The translations under genes were made by a program, and so were the position numbers. Below the pieces are notes generated by a model, which searched no databases, had not been told where the DNA came from, and saw only the letters and a list, made by a program, of their open reading frames with translations. A stretch of DNA of 64,000 bases from Chryseobacterium shigense. GTDB lineage: Bacteria > Bacteroidota > Bacteroidia > Flavobacteriales > Weeksellaceae. Within the stretch, counting starts at the first letter, position 1, and each line of letters opens with the position of its first letter. The stretch is taken from the NCBI RefSeq assembly GCF_900156575.1, contig NZ_FTNY01000001.1, positions 62,001 to 126,000 on the forward strand, in the 5' to 3' direction. Below are positions 42,631 to 51,274 of this stretch, piece by piece.

Positions 42631-44766
42631 ATGAAAAACGATTCTCACAAGAATAAAAAGTTAGACCAACTGGATGAACACAGTACTTCCAATGAAAATG
42701 AAAAACTGACGACTAACCAGGGGATAAAAATTAATAATAACCAGGATTCATTAAAAGGCGGCGACCGCGGACCAACACTGCTGGAAGACTTCATTTTAAG
42801 GGAAAAAATCACCCATTTCGATCACGAAAGGATTCCCGAAAGAGTAGTCCATGCAAGAGGTTCAGGAGCGCACGGCGTTTTTAAGCTGAATAAAAGCCTT
42901 AATGCGTATACCAAAGCAAAATTTCTGAACAAAGTAGGTGAAGAAACACCTGTTTTTGTAAGGTTTTCAACAGTTGCCGGAAGTAAAGGAAGTACTGACC
43001 TGGCCAGAGATGTACGGGGATTTTCTATTAAATTTTATACCGAAGAAGGAAATTATGATCTTGTGGGCAATAATGTTCCGGTTTTTTTCATTCAGGATGC
43101 TATCAAATTTCCTGATTTGATTCATGCCGTGAAACCCGAACCGGACAATGAAATTCCTCAAGCTGCGTCAGCACATGATACATTTTGGGATTTTATTTCT
43201 CTGATGCCTGAAAGTATGCATATGATCATGTGGGTAATGAGCGACAGAGCCATTCCAAGAAGTTTGAGAATGATGGAAGGTTTTGGAGTCCATTCCTTTA
43301 AATTCATTAATGAAGAAGGGAAGGTTCACTTCGTTAAATTTCACTTTAAACCCAAATTAGGCGTTCATTCTGTAGCTTGGGACGAAGCGCAGAGAATCTC
43401 CGGTGTAGATCCTGATTTCCACAAAAGAGATTTGTGGGAAGCGATTGAAAACGGAGCTTTTCCTGAATGGGATTTTGGCGTACAGCTGATTCCGGAAGAA
43501 GATGAGCACAAATTCGATTTTGATCTGCTGGATCCTACCAAACTGATTCCGGAAGAAGAAGTTCCCGTTGAACTTTTTGGAACCTTAACATTGAACAGAA
43601 ATCCTGACAATTTTTTTGCGGAAACGGAGCAGGTAGCCTTTCATCCCGGACATCTTGTTCCAGGAATTGATTTTACCAATGACCCTTTGCTTCAGGGAAG
43701 ATTGTTCTCTTACACCGATACCCAGTTATCAAGATTAGGCTCGCCGAATTTTCATGAAATCCCGATCAACAGATCGATCAATACCTTGCACAATAATCAG
43801 CGTGACGGACATATGAGACAACAGATTGTAAAAGGAAAAGTGAGCTATGAACCGAATTCCATCGGAGGAGGATGTCCTTTTCAGGCAATGATGTCAGAAG
43901 GAGGATTTGTTTCTCAGGAAGAAAGAGTTTCCGGAGAAAAAGTCAGAAAGAGAAGTCAGAGTTTTGTGGATCACTATTCTCAGGCAAAATTGTTTTACAA
44001 CAGCCAGTCGGCTCCTGAACAGACCCATCTTCAGAATGCGCTTATTTTCGAACTTTCCAAAGTAAATATACCGGAGATCAGAGAAAGAGTAGTAGGACAA
44101 CTTGCTTTCATCGATAAAGATCTGGCTCAAAAAGTAGCTGATAAAATAGGGGTGAAAGTAAAAAAATTAAAAGAACCTAACCAAAGCATCCCTGCAGATG
44201 CAAATCCGGCTGAACTTCAAAGCGAAGAAAAAGAACCTAAAACTAAGCAGTCTGATGCACTGAGTATGAAAGACACGGTAAAAGATACCATCAAAAGCAG
44301 AAAGATAGGTTTTATCATAGCCAATGGTGCAGATGGAAGTGCACTTAACGATTTAAAATCAAAACTGGAATCGGAAGGCGCAACGGTAGAACTTATTGCC
44401 CCAAGTGTAGCGCCTGTTAAAACCAAAGACGGATCAAGCCTTACTCCAAAACATTCTCTTACGAGTATTGCCAGCGTGTGTTTTGATGCGTTATACATCA
44501 GTGCCGGAGAAAAATCAACCCAGGAACTTTTGGCCCCTGAAAATAAACATCATTTGCTGCAGTTCATCAATGAAGCGTATAAGCACTGTAAAGCAATTTA
44601 TTTTGGAGCAGGAACAGAAAAATTGTATAACATGAGTAATGTAGCTGCCAAAAAACATGATGATCCTGCTGTAATTACCTGGGAAAATGACAGTCCTGTC
44701 AATCAGTTTATAAAAGCTATTTCCGGACACAGAGTCTGGGAGCTTGAACAGGAAAGAAACGCATAG
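42631..44766 (+). CDS. katE: monofunctional haem catalase, large-subunit (HPII) type
   Basis: Dismutates hydrogen peroxide. The 711-residue protein has the catalase core with distal His74 (RVVHARGSGAHG), distal Asn in LVGNNVPVFF, and the proximal haem Tyr in RLFSYTDTQLSRLG. After about residue 530 a linker and a C-terminal flavodoxin/GATase-like domain follow (IGFIIANGADGSALNDL...), as in E. coli HPII (753 residues). The ATG at 42631 gives the usual MKNDSHKNKK... start; the reading frame extends 15 codons further from a TTG without support. Likely Crp/Fnr-regulated stress enzyme. Confidence 0.94.
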   Translation: MKNDSHKNKKLDQLDEHSTSNENEKLTTNQGIKINNNQDSLKGGDRGPTLLEDFILREKITHFDHERIPERVVHARGSGAHGVFKLNKSLNAYTKAKFLNKVGEETPVFVRFSTVAGSKGSTDLARDVRGFSIKFYTEEGNYDLVGNNVPVFFIQDAIKFPDLIHAVKPEPDNEIPQAASAHDTFWDFISLMPESMHMIMWVMSDRAIPRSLRMMEGFGVHSFKFINEEGKVHFVKFHFKPKLGVHSVAWDEAQRISGVDPDFHKRDLWEAIENGAFPEWDFGVQLIPEEDEHKFDFDLLDPTKLIPEEEVPVELFGTLTLNRNPDNFFAETEQVAFHPGHLVPGIDFTNDPLLQGRLFSYTDTQLSRLGSPNFHEIPINRSINTLHNNQRDGHMRQQIVKGKVSYEPNSIGGGCPFQAMMSEGGFVSQEERVSGEKVRKRSQSFVDHYSQAKLFYNSQSAPEQTHLQNALIFELSKVNIPEIRERVVGQLAFIDKDLAQKVADKIGVKVKKLKEPNQSIPADANPAELQSEEKEPKTKQSDALSMKDTVKDTIKSRKIGFIIANGADGSALNDLKSKLESEGATVELIAPSVAPVKTKDGSSLTPKHSLTSIASVCFDALYISAGEKSTQELLAPENKHHLLQFINEAYKHCKAIYFGAGTEKLYNMSNVAAKKHDDPAVITWENDSPVNQFIKAISGHRVWELEQERNA

Positions 44767-44809
44767 ACCTTAAGAATACACCCTTCACACTCATTAAATA
44801 TTAAAAATT

Positions 44810-45310
44810 ATGGAATTTCAAAAAAATCTTTTAGAATATATAAGCCAGTCCATTATGAGGGCTGGTGAAACGATTTCAGTAGCAGAAGGCGTTACCTCGG
44901 GATGCCTTCAGCTTGCTTTTTCACAGATGCCCAATGCTTCACTCTTTTTCAAAGGGGGGATGACAACCTATACGCTTCCCCAAAAAGTAAAGCTACTGAA
45001 CGTAGACAAGGCAGAGGCTGAAGAATGTGACTGCGTTTCTGAAAACATTGCACGAACCATGGCTCTGAATGTTGCCAAACTCTTTGATACGGACTGGTCT
45101 ATTGCCACCACCGGCTATTTCACTCCGATACGAAGTTCAATGTATAAAATCTTTGCCTACTTTTCCTTTTCATATAAAGGGGAAATTATTTTGACCAAAA
45201 AACTGGAACTTCATCCTAAAACCCAGGCGCTGAACGCTCAGATGTATTATACAGAATTCATTCTCGGATGTTTTAAAAGTGAAATCAATCAACTGCTGAT
45301 CTTAAAATAG
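44810..45310 (+). CDS. CinA C-terminal domain family protein
   Basis: A 166-residue stand-alone CinA-C (PncC-like) domain. The active-site loop normally reads ESCTGG; here the equivalent is SVAEGVTSGCLQLAF, followed by FFKGGMTTYT. PncC deamidates nicotinamide mononucleotide, but the altered loop makes that uncertain. Located 43 bp after katE on the same strand, probably in the same stress operon. Confidence 0.78.
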   Translation: MEFQKNLLEYISQSIMRAGETISVAEGVTSGCLQLAFSQMPNASLFFKGGMTTYTLPQKVKLLNVDKAEAEECDCVSENIARTMALNVAKLFDTDWSIATTGYFTPIRSSMYKIFAYFSFSYKGEIILTKKLELHPKTQALNAQMYYTEFILGCFKSEINQLLILK

Positions 45311-45394
45311 ATTTTTACAACATTATAGAATACAGGTATCAAAGTTCAGGAATCCCATTCCTGAACTTTAACAGTAAATAGTAAACTCGTTACC

Positions 45395-46051
45395 ATGGCC
45401 AAAAAAAGTTTCTTTTACCGTAACAGTTTAAGTATTGTCGTGCTTACACTGATGCTTATTTGTCTTTTAGGTCAGTTTTTAACGGGCTGGAAAACACTGA
45501 ATAAAGAACTGGCAGAACAGGGAAGTACGATGCTCAGTGTAGGAGCATATATCCACAGCGGGCACTTTATACAAGCTACTTTTGAAAACTGGGAAAGCGA
45601 ATTTCTCCAGATGATGCTGTATATTGTCCTCACGGTTTCTTTAAGACAGAAAGGGTCCAGTGAATCCAAATCTTTGGAAGGAAAAGAGGACGTAGATAAA
45701 GAACCTCAATCCCATCCAAAAGCACCGTGGCCCGTTAGAAAGGGAGGCATATGGCTTGCCATTTATAAACATTCTTTATCCCTGGCGTTTGCTGTTTTAT
45801 TTCTGATAAGCTTTGGAATGCATTTCTATGGCAGCCTCAAAGATTATAATGAGGAACAGATCGTAAAGAATGAACCTACCACCACAGCCTTACAATATAT
45901 ATCGGATTCCAGATTCTGGTTTGAATCTTTTCAGAACTGGCAGAGTGAATTTTTAGCCGTTTTTTCAATCGTTGTATTATCGATCTGGCTCCGTGAAAAA
46001 GGCTCTCCGGAATCTAAGCCTGTCGATATGGCTCATGACGAAACTCCTTAA
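45395..46051 (+). CDS. DUF6766 family membrane protein with internal duplication
   Basis: A 218-residue protein with about four transmembrane helices. The two halves are repeats: each has a TM helix, then a sequence ending NWESEFLQ...LRQKGSSESK (near residues 65-95) and NWQSEFLA...LREKGSPESK (near residues 180-210). This family is often beside catalase and other general-stress genes, as here. Function unknown. Confidence 0.8.
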   Translation: MAKKSFFYRNSLSIVVLTLMLICLLGQFLTGWKTLNKELAEQGSTMLSVGAYIHSGHFIQATFENWESEFLQMMLYIVLTVSLRQKGSSESKSLEGKEDVDKEPQSHPKAPWPVRKGGIWLAIYKHSLSLAFAVLFLISFGMHFYGSLKDYNEEQIVKNEPTTTALQYISDSRFWFESFQNWQSEFLAVFSIVVLSIWLREKGSPESKPVDMAHDETP

Positions 46052-46420
46052 TTGATTTTCTTTACCCTGGAGAAGCATTTCTTTGAAAACAGGCGGAATG
46101 GCAAAAACACGATCATTTTCGTAAAAATCCTCCTCAAAAACAGTGTTGAAAAGAAAAAGCATTAAGTTAACCGTTTTTGCTTTTGACCTGATTCTGGGCG
46201 CTTTTTCTGAGGGCGTCCAAATGACATGATATTGCGGGACCAGATAAATCTTCCGGTCGATATGGGAATACTGGTAGCCTTTTTCTATAAAGGTAAGCTG
46301 GGCGCGTTGATGGGCATGCTCGTGATCATCATGTTTCCAGTGTTTCTCACACCAGACATAAGCTTCTTTTGCAATAGGATCTACCAGTCGGTTGTTCGTT
46401 TTTTCCGTTAATCCACATTT
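46052..46420 (-). pseudogene. truncated AraC-type regulator relic (cupin domain only)
   Basis: On the reverse strand an open frame encodes the N-terminal cupin part of an AraC regulator (HDDHEHAHQRAQLTF, KIYLVPQYHVIWTPSE, VFKEMLLQGKENQ). It has no start codon in the expected place. It breaks off exactly at the end of the DUF6766 gene, before any HTH. It is probably the remains of a regulator of the gene at 46507, lost by deletion when the katE cluster came to lie next to it. Confidence 0.7.
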
Positions 46421-46473
46421 TATGCTGTCGTTTTGTATGGAATTTTTGGCAAATTTAATAAAACCGACAATAC

Positions 46474-46488
46474 TAATTTTGTATAGTA
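46474..46488 (+). promoter_or_regulatory. -7 box (TAATTTTG) and small palindrome before the flavodoxin-RidA gene
   Basis: TAATTTTG at 46474-46481, 25 bp before the ATG, inside TACTA-N8-TAGTA (46471-46488), which could bind a repressor. Confidence 0.45.
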
Positions 46489-46506
46489 ATTATTTATCTA
46501 TTAAAA

Positions 46507-47649
46507 ATGAAAAAACTAAGTACGTTTTTTGTATTCATCTTATTATTAAAGATCACCACCATGATGGCACAAGAGAACAAAGCTAAAATCTTGGTCCTCA
46601 TTCATTCCGATAATGGAGGGACTTACGAATTGGCTAAGGAAATAGCAAACGGCATCGAGAGCAGTAAAAGTGCTACAGCCGTGATCAAACAGGTCAAAGA
46701 CTCCCAAAACCCAAAAATGAAAAATATTCCTGTTGCATCAGTGGATGAATTGCCATCTTATGACGGTATTGCTTTCGGATCACCGGTGTATTTTGGAAAT
46801 ATCAGTACCGGAATGAGCGAGTTTTTATCTAAAACCGTTAATTTATGGACGAATCATGCGCTGGAAGGAATGCCCGCAACCGTTTTTATGTCAGCAGGAA
46901 GTGGTGCGGGAAAAGAATTGGCTCTGAATGCTTTCTGGAATACGTTAGCCGTGCACGGAATGGTATTGGTTTCCAATGGAATCAGAGGAACAGAAAGTAT
47001 CAACAAAACAATTCCTCAGGGAAATACAGTTTTAGGGGTAACCAGCATGGCGTCGCTGAAAGATGTGGAAAGACCTACCAAAGATGAACGGGCACTGGCA
47101 CAGCTTCAGGGAAGCAATTTTGCTAAAACAGCTTTTGCGTTGAAAGGTACCTTCAGTAAAAAACAGACAACCGCTGCTGTGGAAAAGTCTGCTGATATCA
47201 ATGTTCTTTTGAAACAAAAAAATATTACCCTGCCAAAAGTTCCTCAGCCCGCAGGAAACTATAAACCATATGTCCGTTCCGGAAACCTGGTATTCATCAA
47301 TCAGGTAGCTTTAAAAGACGGGAAAATCTTAAATCCTGGTAAATTAGGTATTGATGTCAATGAAGAGCAGGTAAAAGAAGCCACAAAAGCCACAATGCTT
47401 AACGTTATAGCGGTTTTAAATGAAGCAGTAGGCGGTGACCTTAATAAAGTGAGACAATGTGTACAGCTGACCGGAATCTTCAACACGAAAGATGACTATA
47501 CAAAACATGCAGATTTGATGAATACAGCATCAGACCTGACGGTAGAAATTCTGGGCGAAAAAGGAAAACATGCCAGAGCGACTTTAGGCGCTTCGTCTAT
47601 TCCTGTCAATTCTGCCGTTGAGATACAGGCTATTTTTGAAGTGGAGTAA
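46507..47649 (+). CDS. exported flavodoxin-like domain fused to a RidA-family domain
   Basis: A 380-residue protein. Signal peptide (residues 1-21, ending TMMAQ), then a flavodoxin/WrbA-type FMN domain (about 27-190; VLIHSDNGGTYELAKEIA, IAFGSPVYFGNIS), a linker with VEKS, then a RidA/YjgF domain (about 245-380; FINQVALKDGKILNPG, ARATLGASSIPVNSAVEIQA with the conserved Arg). RidA proteins hydrolyse reactive enamine/imine intermediates; WrbA-like domains reduce quinones. The fusion plus export is unusual. A start further upstream is not supported because the promoter box is close. Confidence 0.85.
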   Translation: MKKLSTFFVFILLLKITTMMAQENKAKILVLIHSDNGGTYELAKEIANGIESSKSATAVIKQVKDSQNPKMKNIPVASVDELPSYDGIAFGSPVYFGNISTGMSEFLSKTVNLWTNHALEGMPATVFMSAGSGAGKELALNAFWNTLAVHGMVLVSNGIRGTESINKTIPQGNTVLGVTSMASLKDVERPTKDERALAQLQGSNFAKTAFALKGTFSKKQTTAAVEKSADINVLLKQKNITLPKVPQPAGNYKPYVRSGNLVFINQVALKDGKILNPGKLGIDVNEEQVKEATKATMLNVIAVLNEAVGGDLNKVRQCVQLTGIFNTKDDYTKHADLMNTASDLTVEILGEKGKHARATLGASSIPVNSAVEIQAIFEVE

Positions 47650-47844
47650 AAATCACGTTATACAAACCATATGAATCTGCTTTATCAGCTGAATCTCTGA
47701 GAATAATAGCAAGTAAAAAGTCTATTTTAATCTTCCGCGGATCTATCAGATAGAGCAGATTTTTAATTTCTAATTTTACTGAGATTTTAACCCGTCTTAA
47801 AAGATGCTGCATTCCAACAACTTTAAGCAAAACCTGAAAAGGTT

Positions 47845-49290
47845 TTATTTCATCCGGTTGATTTGAGATTCCAGCACATCAGCGATGATTTTTATACTGT
47901 CTTCCAGTTTTTCTTCAGATAATGAGCCGTAACTGATCCTTAATCCGTTGATTACGGTATCGTAGCTGTATTGTTTTGGATGAATGATAGTAATGTTTTT
48001 CTCAAACAATAAAGCGGTTACCGTATTCCAGTCCAGGTTTTCTTTTGGGACAATCCAGAAAGCAAGCCCTCCTTCAGGTAGGGTAAAATCGGAGACCTCT
48101 TTCAAATATCTTTCCAAAAGATGGTGAACAAAATCTCTTTTATTTTTGTAATGAGCTGTTGCTTTCTTGATGTGCTTTTTCACAACTCCATCTTTAATTA
48201 ACTGCAAAACGGCCTGCTCCATAATGACATCTCCCTGAACATCAATGATCTTTCTTAAATCTCCGACTTTGCGGATCAAATCGGGATCTTTGGATACCAG
48301 ATAGCCAATGCGCAGAGCCGGAGCCACTACTTTACTTAATGTACCTACGTACACGTAGTGATTCAATTCAGTAAAACTTGAAACGGGCAGAATAGGACGG
48401 TACCCAAAGTGAAACTCATTATCATAATCATCTTCAATGATGGTGATTCCATATTTGTTTGAAAGTTCTATTAATTCCAGCCTTCTTGCTAAACTTAAAG
48501 TAACCGTCGTAGGATACTGTCTGTGAGGGGTGATGTATATTGCTTTGATGTTTTTATTTTCTGTTAAAAGTCTTTTGATGTCTTCCATGATAATGCCTTC
48601 ATCATCTACTGAGGCTGGCAGAAGTTTTGCTCCTGCATATTCAAAAGCTTTCCATGCCGGTTGGTATCCCGGGTTTTCTACAATGATGAGGTCTCCGGTT
48701 GTTAACAGGCACTGAGCGGTCAGAAACATAGCCATCTGACTTCCTCTGGTGATTGAAATTTCATTTTCACGGATATGCATTCCCCGCTGATGGTTCAGCA
48801 TTTGAGAAATAGCTTTCCGAAACTCTGCATCTCCATGCGCATCTCCATATCCCATCATCTGCCACCTGGCTTTGCGGTTAAAAATTTGTCTGTACGCTCT
48901 GGCAAGTTCCGTTACGGGAGCTATTTTACTGTCCGGATGTCCATCGTCAAAATTGATCATGGATCTGCTGGAAATCATTGAATTTTCTTCGGCGTCCGGA
49001 TTTCTTTTACCTGATCTATTCTGTAAAGCCGGCAGCTTTTCCGATACAAAAATTCCTTTCCTTTCTTTAGAAATCACCCACTCTTCATTCAGAAGAACTT
49101 GATAAGCTTCTACTACCGTATTTCTGTTGATCTTTAGCATTAATGCCATATTCCTGCTTCCGGGAAGTGCATCTCCTGCATGGAGTCTTCCGGAACGTAT
49201 GTCCGCAATAATGGTGTCCGCAATCTGCAGATACACTGCTTTTTCAAGCGTTTTATCGATTTCCAATTCTAATTTCCAAGGACGAATCAT
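47845..49290 (-). CDS. MocR/PdxR-type PLP-dependent regulator
   Basis: A GntR HTH (residues ~5-75; LQIADTIIADIRSGRLHAGDALPGSRNMA) is fused to an aminotransferase-like domain with PLP lysine in GTLSKVVAPALRIGY. I chose the ATG at 49290 (MIRPWKLELEIDK), the usual MocR start; an in-frame ATG at 49323 would leave almost no leader after the TATATTTG box. Divergent from a cupin gene, which with the DapA-like and thioredoxin-like genes is its probable target. About 480 residues. Confidence 0.88.
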   Translation of the reverse strand: MIRPWKLELEIDKTLEKAVYLQIADTIIADIRSGRLHAGDALPGSRNMALMLKINRNTVVEAYQVLLNEEWVISKERKGIFVSEKLPALQNRSGKRNPDAEENSMISSRSMINFDDGHPDSKIAPVTELARAYRQIFNRKARWQMMGYGDAHGDAEFRKAISQMLNHQRGMHIRENEISITRGSQMAMFLTAQCLLTTGDLIIVENPGYQPAWKAFEYAGAKLLPASVDDEGIIMEDIKRLLTENKNIKAIYITPHRQYPTTVTLSLARRLELIELSNKYGITIIEDDYDNEFHFGYRPILPVSSFTELNHYVYVGTLSKVVAPALRIGYLVSKDPDLIRKVGDLRKIIDVQGDVIMEQAVLQLIKDGVVKKHIKKATAHYKNKRDFVHHLLERYLKEVSDFTLPEGGLAFWIVPKENLDWNTVTALLFEKNITIIHPKQYSYDTVINGLRISYGSLSEEKLEDSIKIIADVLESQINRMK

Positions 49291-49333
49291 CTGGACTACC
49301 TGTTTATGTAAAAACTGAATCATTTAAACAGTC

Positions 49334-49352
49334 CAAATATAGGATAATTTTG
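49334..49352. promoter_or_regulatory. back-to-back -7 boxes of the MocR gene and the cupin gene
   Basis: TATATTTG on the reverse strand (49341-49334) and TAATTTTG on the forward strand (49345-49352), only 3 bp apart, so the two transcripts should compete for polymerase. Confidence 0.5.
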
Positions 49353-49393
49353 TCATGCAATAACGCAACCAACCAATTAAAATGTAAAACATC

Positions 49394-49849
49394 ATGGACA
49401 AAAAAGATTTCAGTTCAAAAGATTTTCACGAAACATTTGCAAGACCCAAGTATGTAAAGCCCAGCCATCTGATTCATAAGAATGTGGAAAATGCCGGCGA
49501 ACATAACCAGTTTTCAACTGAAAGAAAACATCCGGTTTTCTTCGTCGATCTTCCCAGCAAAAATGTCAGTATGACCATCGGTGGACTGGTTCCGGGGCAG
49601 CAAACCAACAGACACCGCCATACCTATGAAACCGTGCTGTATGTCATTGAAGGAAAAGGATGGACGGAAGTAGAAGAGGAAAGAGTGTATTGGGAAGCGG
49701 GAGATGCGGTTTACATTCCCTCATGGGCATGGCATCAACACCAGAATCTCAGTGATACAGAACCAGCGAAATATTTAGCTTGTGAAAACGCACCACAACT
49801 GCAAAATCTGGGAGTAGCCCTTAGAGAAGAAGAAGGAAGAGACTTATAG
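49394..49849 (+). CDS. cupin-domain protein
   Basis: A 151-residue single cupin. Motif 1 is PGQQTNRHRHTYETVLYVIEG and motif 2 is YIPSWAWHQHQN, supplying the metal-binding histidines (RHRH, E, H). This resembles small gentisate-dioxygenase-like or ethanolamine-utilisation-type cupins. It begins the unit divergent from a MocR regulator. Reaction unknown. Confidence 0.85.
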   Translation: MDKKDFSSKDFHETFARPKYVKPSHLIHKNVENAGEHNQFSTERKHPVFFVDLPSKNVSMTIGGLVPGQQTNRHRHTYETVLYVIEGKGWTEVEEERVYWEAGDAVYIPSWAWHQHQNLSDTEPAKYLACENAPQLQNLGVALREEEGRDL

Positions 49850-49966
49850 GATGAAAGGATTAGGATTTAAAGTTTTGTCTAAGTCAATGATTCAGATAAA
49901 TCTGTGATTTAATTAAATCTTAAAAAAATAATAAAAAATACCTTGTCAATATAAGACCAAAGATCT

Positions 49967-50008
49967 TCTCTAATCTCTAATCTCTAATCTCTAATCTAAT
50001 CCCTAATC
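49967..50008. repeat. heptamer tandem repeat (TCTCTAA)n
   Basis: Four perfect TCTCTAA units (49967-49994) followed by degenerate ones, in the 193-bp gap between the cupin and DapA-like genes. Same unit length as the tract at 25051-25096. Confidence 0.75.
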
Positions 50009-50042
50009 TTAAGCTTATCATTTTAATTTTAAATCAATCAAT

Positions 50043-50927
50043 ATGAAAAATGTTCCATTCAAAGGAATCATCGCTTATCCTATTACGCCTTTTGACCCTC
50101 ATGAACAAGTAGATATTCCTCTTTTTAAAAAGCTGGTTGAAAGATTAATCGTTTCTGGAAGTCACGGGATAGCGCCGTTGGGAAGTACAGGCGTAATGCC
50201 TTATCTCTCTGATGAAGAAAAAGAAGCGATCACAGAAGCTTCCATACAGCAAACCAATGGCAGGATTCCCACGCTGGTAGGCGTATCAAACCTGACAACC
50301 GAAAAAACCGTTCATCATGCCCGATTTGCTGAAAAAGCAGGGGCAGATGCAGTAATGATCATTCCTATGAGCTACTGGAAACTTACCGATGATGAGATCG
50401 TGGCTCATTATGATGCGGTAGCCAGCAAAATCTCTATTCCTATTATGGCTTATAACAATCCGGCAACCAGTGGAGTAGATATGTCGCCAGTGCTTCTGAA
50501 AAGATTGCTGGAGATCTCTAATGTGACCATGATTAAGGAAAGTACAGGAGACATCCAGAGAATGCATTACTTAAGGAAAGAACTCGGTGAGGAAACAGCG
50601 TTCTACAACGGGTCCAATCCTTTGGCATTAGCCGCATTTACAGCAGGGGCGAGAGGATGGTGTACGGCCGCTCCCAATCTTATTCCGGAGCTTACTATTG
50701 AGTTGTATCATGCGATTGAAGAAGGTGATCTGGAAAAAGCAAAAAACGTTTTTTACCAACAGTTTGATCTCCTGAAATTTATAGTCAATAAAGGGTTGCC
50801 GAGAGCAGTTAAAGCAGGCCTGAATATTTTAGGAGAAGAAGGGGGAAACTTAAGAAGTCCGCTACAACCTCTGAATGAAAAAGACTCAGAAGAACTTAAA
50901 AATATCATTAAAACTTTACTAAATTAA
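50043..50927 (+). CDS. dihydrodipicolinate synthase/N-acetylneuraminate lyase-family aldolase
   Basis: A class I aldolase of 294 residues. The Schiff-base lysine is in MIKESTGD, the catalytic tyrosine in IMAYNNPAT, and the pyruvate-binding loop is GSTGVMPYLS. Because the loop lacks the GTTGE of true DapA, lysine synthesis is unlikely; catabolic relatives act on 2-keto-3-deoxy acids or hydroxyproline intermediates. Its place beside a cupin and a MocR regulator fits a small catabolic set. Substrate unknown. Confidence 0.88.
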   Translation: MKNVPFKGIIAYPITPFDPHEQVDIPLFKKLVERLIVSGSHGIAPLGSTGVMPYLSDEEKEAITEASIQQTNGRIPTLVGVSNLTTEKTVHHARFAEKAGADAVMIIPMSYWKLTDDEIVAHYDAVASKISIPIMAYNNPATSGVDMSPVLLKRLLEISNVTMIKESTGDIQRMHYLRKELGEETAFYNGSNPLALAAFTAGARGWCTAAPNLIPELTIELYHAIEEGDLEKAKNVFYQQFDLLKFIVNKGLPRAVKAGLNILGEEGGNLRSPLQPLNEKDSEELKNIIKTLLN

Positions 50928-50937
50928 TTAAAATCTT

Positions 50938-51171
50938 ATGAAAAAACCAGTTTTTTATCACGCAGGATGCTCAGTATGCGTAAGCGCAGAGCATGACATC
51001 ATTAATCTTATTGGTGCGGAAAATGTAGACCTTGTGCATTTAGGAAATGACAGAAACAAAATTTCGGAAGCTGAAAATGCGGGGGTAAAGTCAGTTCCTG
51101 CTTTGGTAACGCCTAATGGAAATGTTCTGCATATCAATTATGGAGCATTCATGGAAGAGGTGAAGAAATAA
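50938..51171 (+). CDS. small thioredoxin/glutaredoxin-like protein
   Basis: A 77-residue single-domain thiol protein with active site GCSVC (CxxC near residues 11-14) and a cis-proline strand SVPALVTPNG. Ten bp after the aldolase gene and followed by a terminator, so it ends the same operon. It is shorter than classical thioredoxin (about 105), similar to glutaredoxin/TlpA-like mini-folds. Confidence 0.82.
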   Translation: MKKPVFYHAGCSVCVSAEHDIINLIGAENVDLVHLGNDRNKISEAENAGVKSVPALVTPNGNVLHINYGAFMEEVKK

Positions 51172-51173
51172 AA

Positions 51174-51210
51174 AAATCTGGTGGCTTTGAAAGCTTCAGC
51201 CACCAGATTT
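51174..51210 (+). terminator. terminator of the cupin/aldolase/thioredoxin unit
   Basis: Perfect 13-bp stem containing CTGGTGGCT / AGCCACCAG (51174-51186 and 51198-51210), starting 3 bp after the stop. Confidence 0.8.
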
Positions 51211-51238
51211 TAAGGTCAGTTTACTATTGATGTTATAG

Positions 51239-51272
51239 AAAATGTGGCTGAGAGATTTCTCAGCCACATTTT
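51239..51272 (-). terminator. terminator of the PNPOx-like gene
   Basis: Perfect 15-bp stem containing TGTGGCTGAGA / TCTCAGCCACA (51239-51253 and 51258-51272), loop GATT, just after the reverse-strand stop. Confidence 0.8.
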
Positions 51273-51274
51273 AT

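Noticed and set aside
49967..50008. Repeat tract considered as a CRISPR remnant
   Set aside because: Units are 7 bp with no spacers and no cas genes are present.
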